A DNA stretch of 64,000 nt from Paracyclopina nana (lineage: Eukaryota; Arthropoda; Copepoda; Cyclopoida; Cyclopettidae), in the NCBI GenBank assembly GCA_019096065.1, contig JAGUCH010000001.1, positions 3,224,001-3,288,000 on the forward strand, written 5' to 3'. Below are positions 63,801 through 64,000 of the stretch, piece by piece (position 1 is the first letter of the stretch; each line of letters starts with the position of its first letter). The notes under the pieces are model-generated. The model was not told the origin of the DNA, did no database searches, and worked only from the letters and a program-made list of their open reading frames with translations. A program made the translations under genes and the position numbers.

Positions 63801-64000
63801 ATGACCACGGCGGCCATCAAATTCAGAGACATGATCTTGTCCAAGCTGAACGAGTCGAAGGCCGATTCGAATGCGGCTGCTGCTTCCTCAACAAAGACCG
63901 CCGCCTCAGCCAAGGCCAGGCTTTCGTTCAGCGTTGACTCGTTGCTGAAAAAGAAGCTGGAAGAGGACGAAGAGGATGAGGAAGATACCCTCGAGGACGA
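63801..64000 (+). CDS. msx: Third Msx-type gene (Msx-C), first exon, cut by the window edge
   Basis: An ATG at 63801 opens a frame to the end of the window (66 codons). It starts MTTAAIKFRDMILSKL and passes through an Ala/Ser-rich stretch. It then reaches RLSFSVDSLLKKKLEEDEEDEED: the FS(V/I)DSLL motif followed by an acidic run, exactly as in exon 1 of Msx-A and Msx-B. The homeodomain exon must lie beyond the window, so the assignment rests on the N-terminal motif, the acidic run and the neighbourhood. The gene points away from Msx-B. Confidence 0.8.
   Translation, partial: MTTAAIKFRDMILSKLNESKADSNAAAASSTKTAASAKARLSFSVDSLLKKKLEEDEEDEEDTLED

Overview
The window is nuclear DNA of an animal. Its genes carry short GT-AG introns (mostly 53-82 bp), AATAAA/ATTAAA polyadenylation signals, three muscle-segment homeobox (Msx) genes and secreted C-type lectin/EGF proteins. 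Compact introns and an Msx homeodomain with RAKSKRLQ at its end suggest an invertebrate bilaterian, perhaps an ecdysozoan. That is inference; the species cannot be read from the sequence.

Layout. Positions 234-473 hold a tiny two-exon coiled-coil gene (+) that meets the 3' end of BLTP1 tail to tail. Positions 562-16706 (-) hold BLTP1 (KIAA1109/Tweek/LPD-3, bridge-like lipid transfer protein 1). It is reconstructed here as ten exons that join in frame into 4,701 codons plus stop. Its first intron (15193-16445) is almost entirely filled by an intronless, bacterial-type acetate kinase gene on the opposite strand (15240-16415), the strongest candidate for horizontal transfer. A possible short gene (16718-16984, +) starts head to head with BLTP1. 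Positions 17482-19546 (+) hold NOG1/GTPBP4, a ribosome-biogenesis GTPase, in two exons.

From about 19.6 kb on, the region is developmental and gene-poor. Two Msx genes lie on the minus strand (Msx-A 21368-23305, Msx-B 37789-40773), each with a single phase-1 intron before the homeodomain. Between them sit two tandem plus-strand genes for secreted CTLD-EGF-EGF-CTLD proteins (28030-29717 and 29911-31702). The first contains a perfect 172-bp tandem duplication that creates an in-frame 108-nt exon. The first exon of a third Msx gene (Msx-C, +) runs off the right edge from 63801. About 23 kb without a convincing gene separates Msx-B from Msx-C. It contains simple repeats and one long symmetrical hairpin (57543-57713).

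Functionally, BLTP1 (lipid transport at membrane contacts) and NOG1 (60S biogenesis) are housekeeping genes. The acetate kinase would interconvert acetate plus ATP with acetyl phosphate plus ADP if it is active. The Msx genes are transcription factors whose surroundings look like a regulatory landscape. The lectins look like secreted recognition proteins. No CRISPR array, rRNA, convincing tRNA, or intact transposon was seen.
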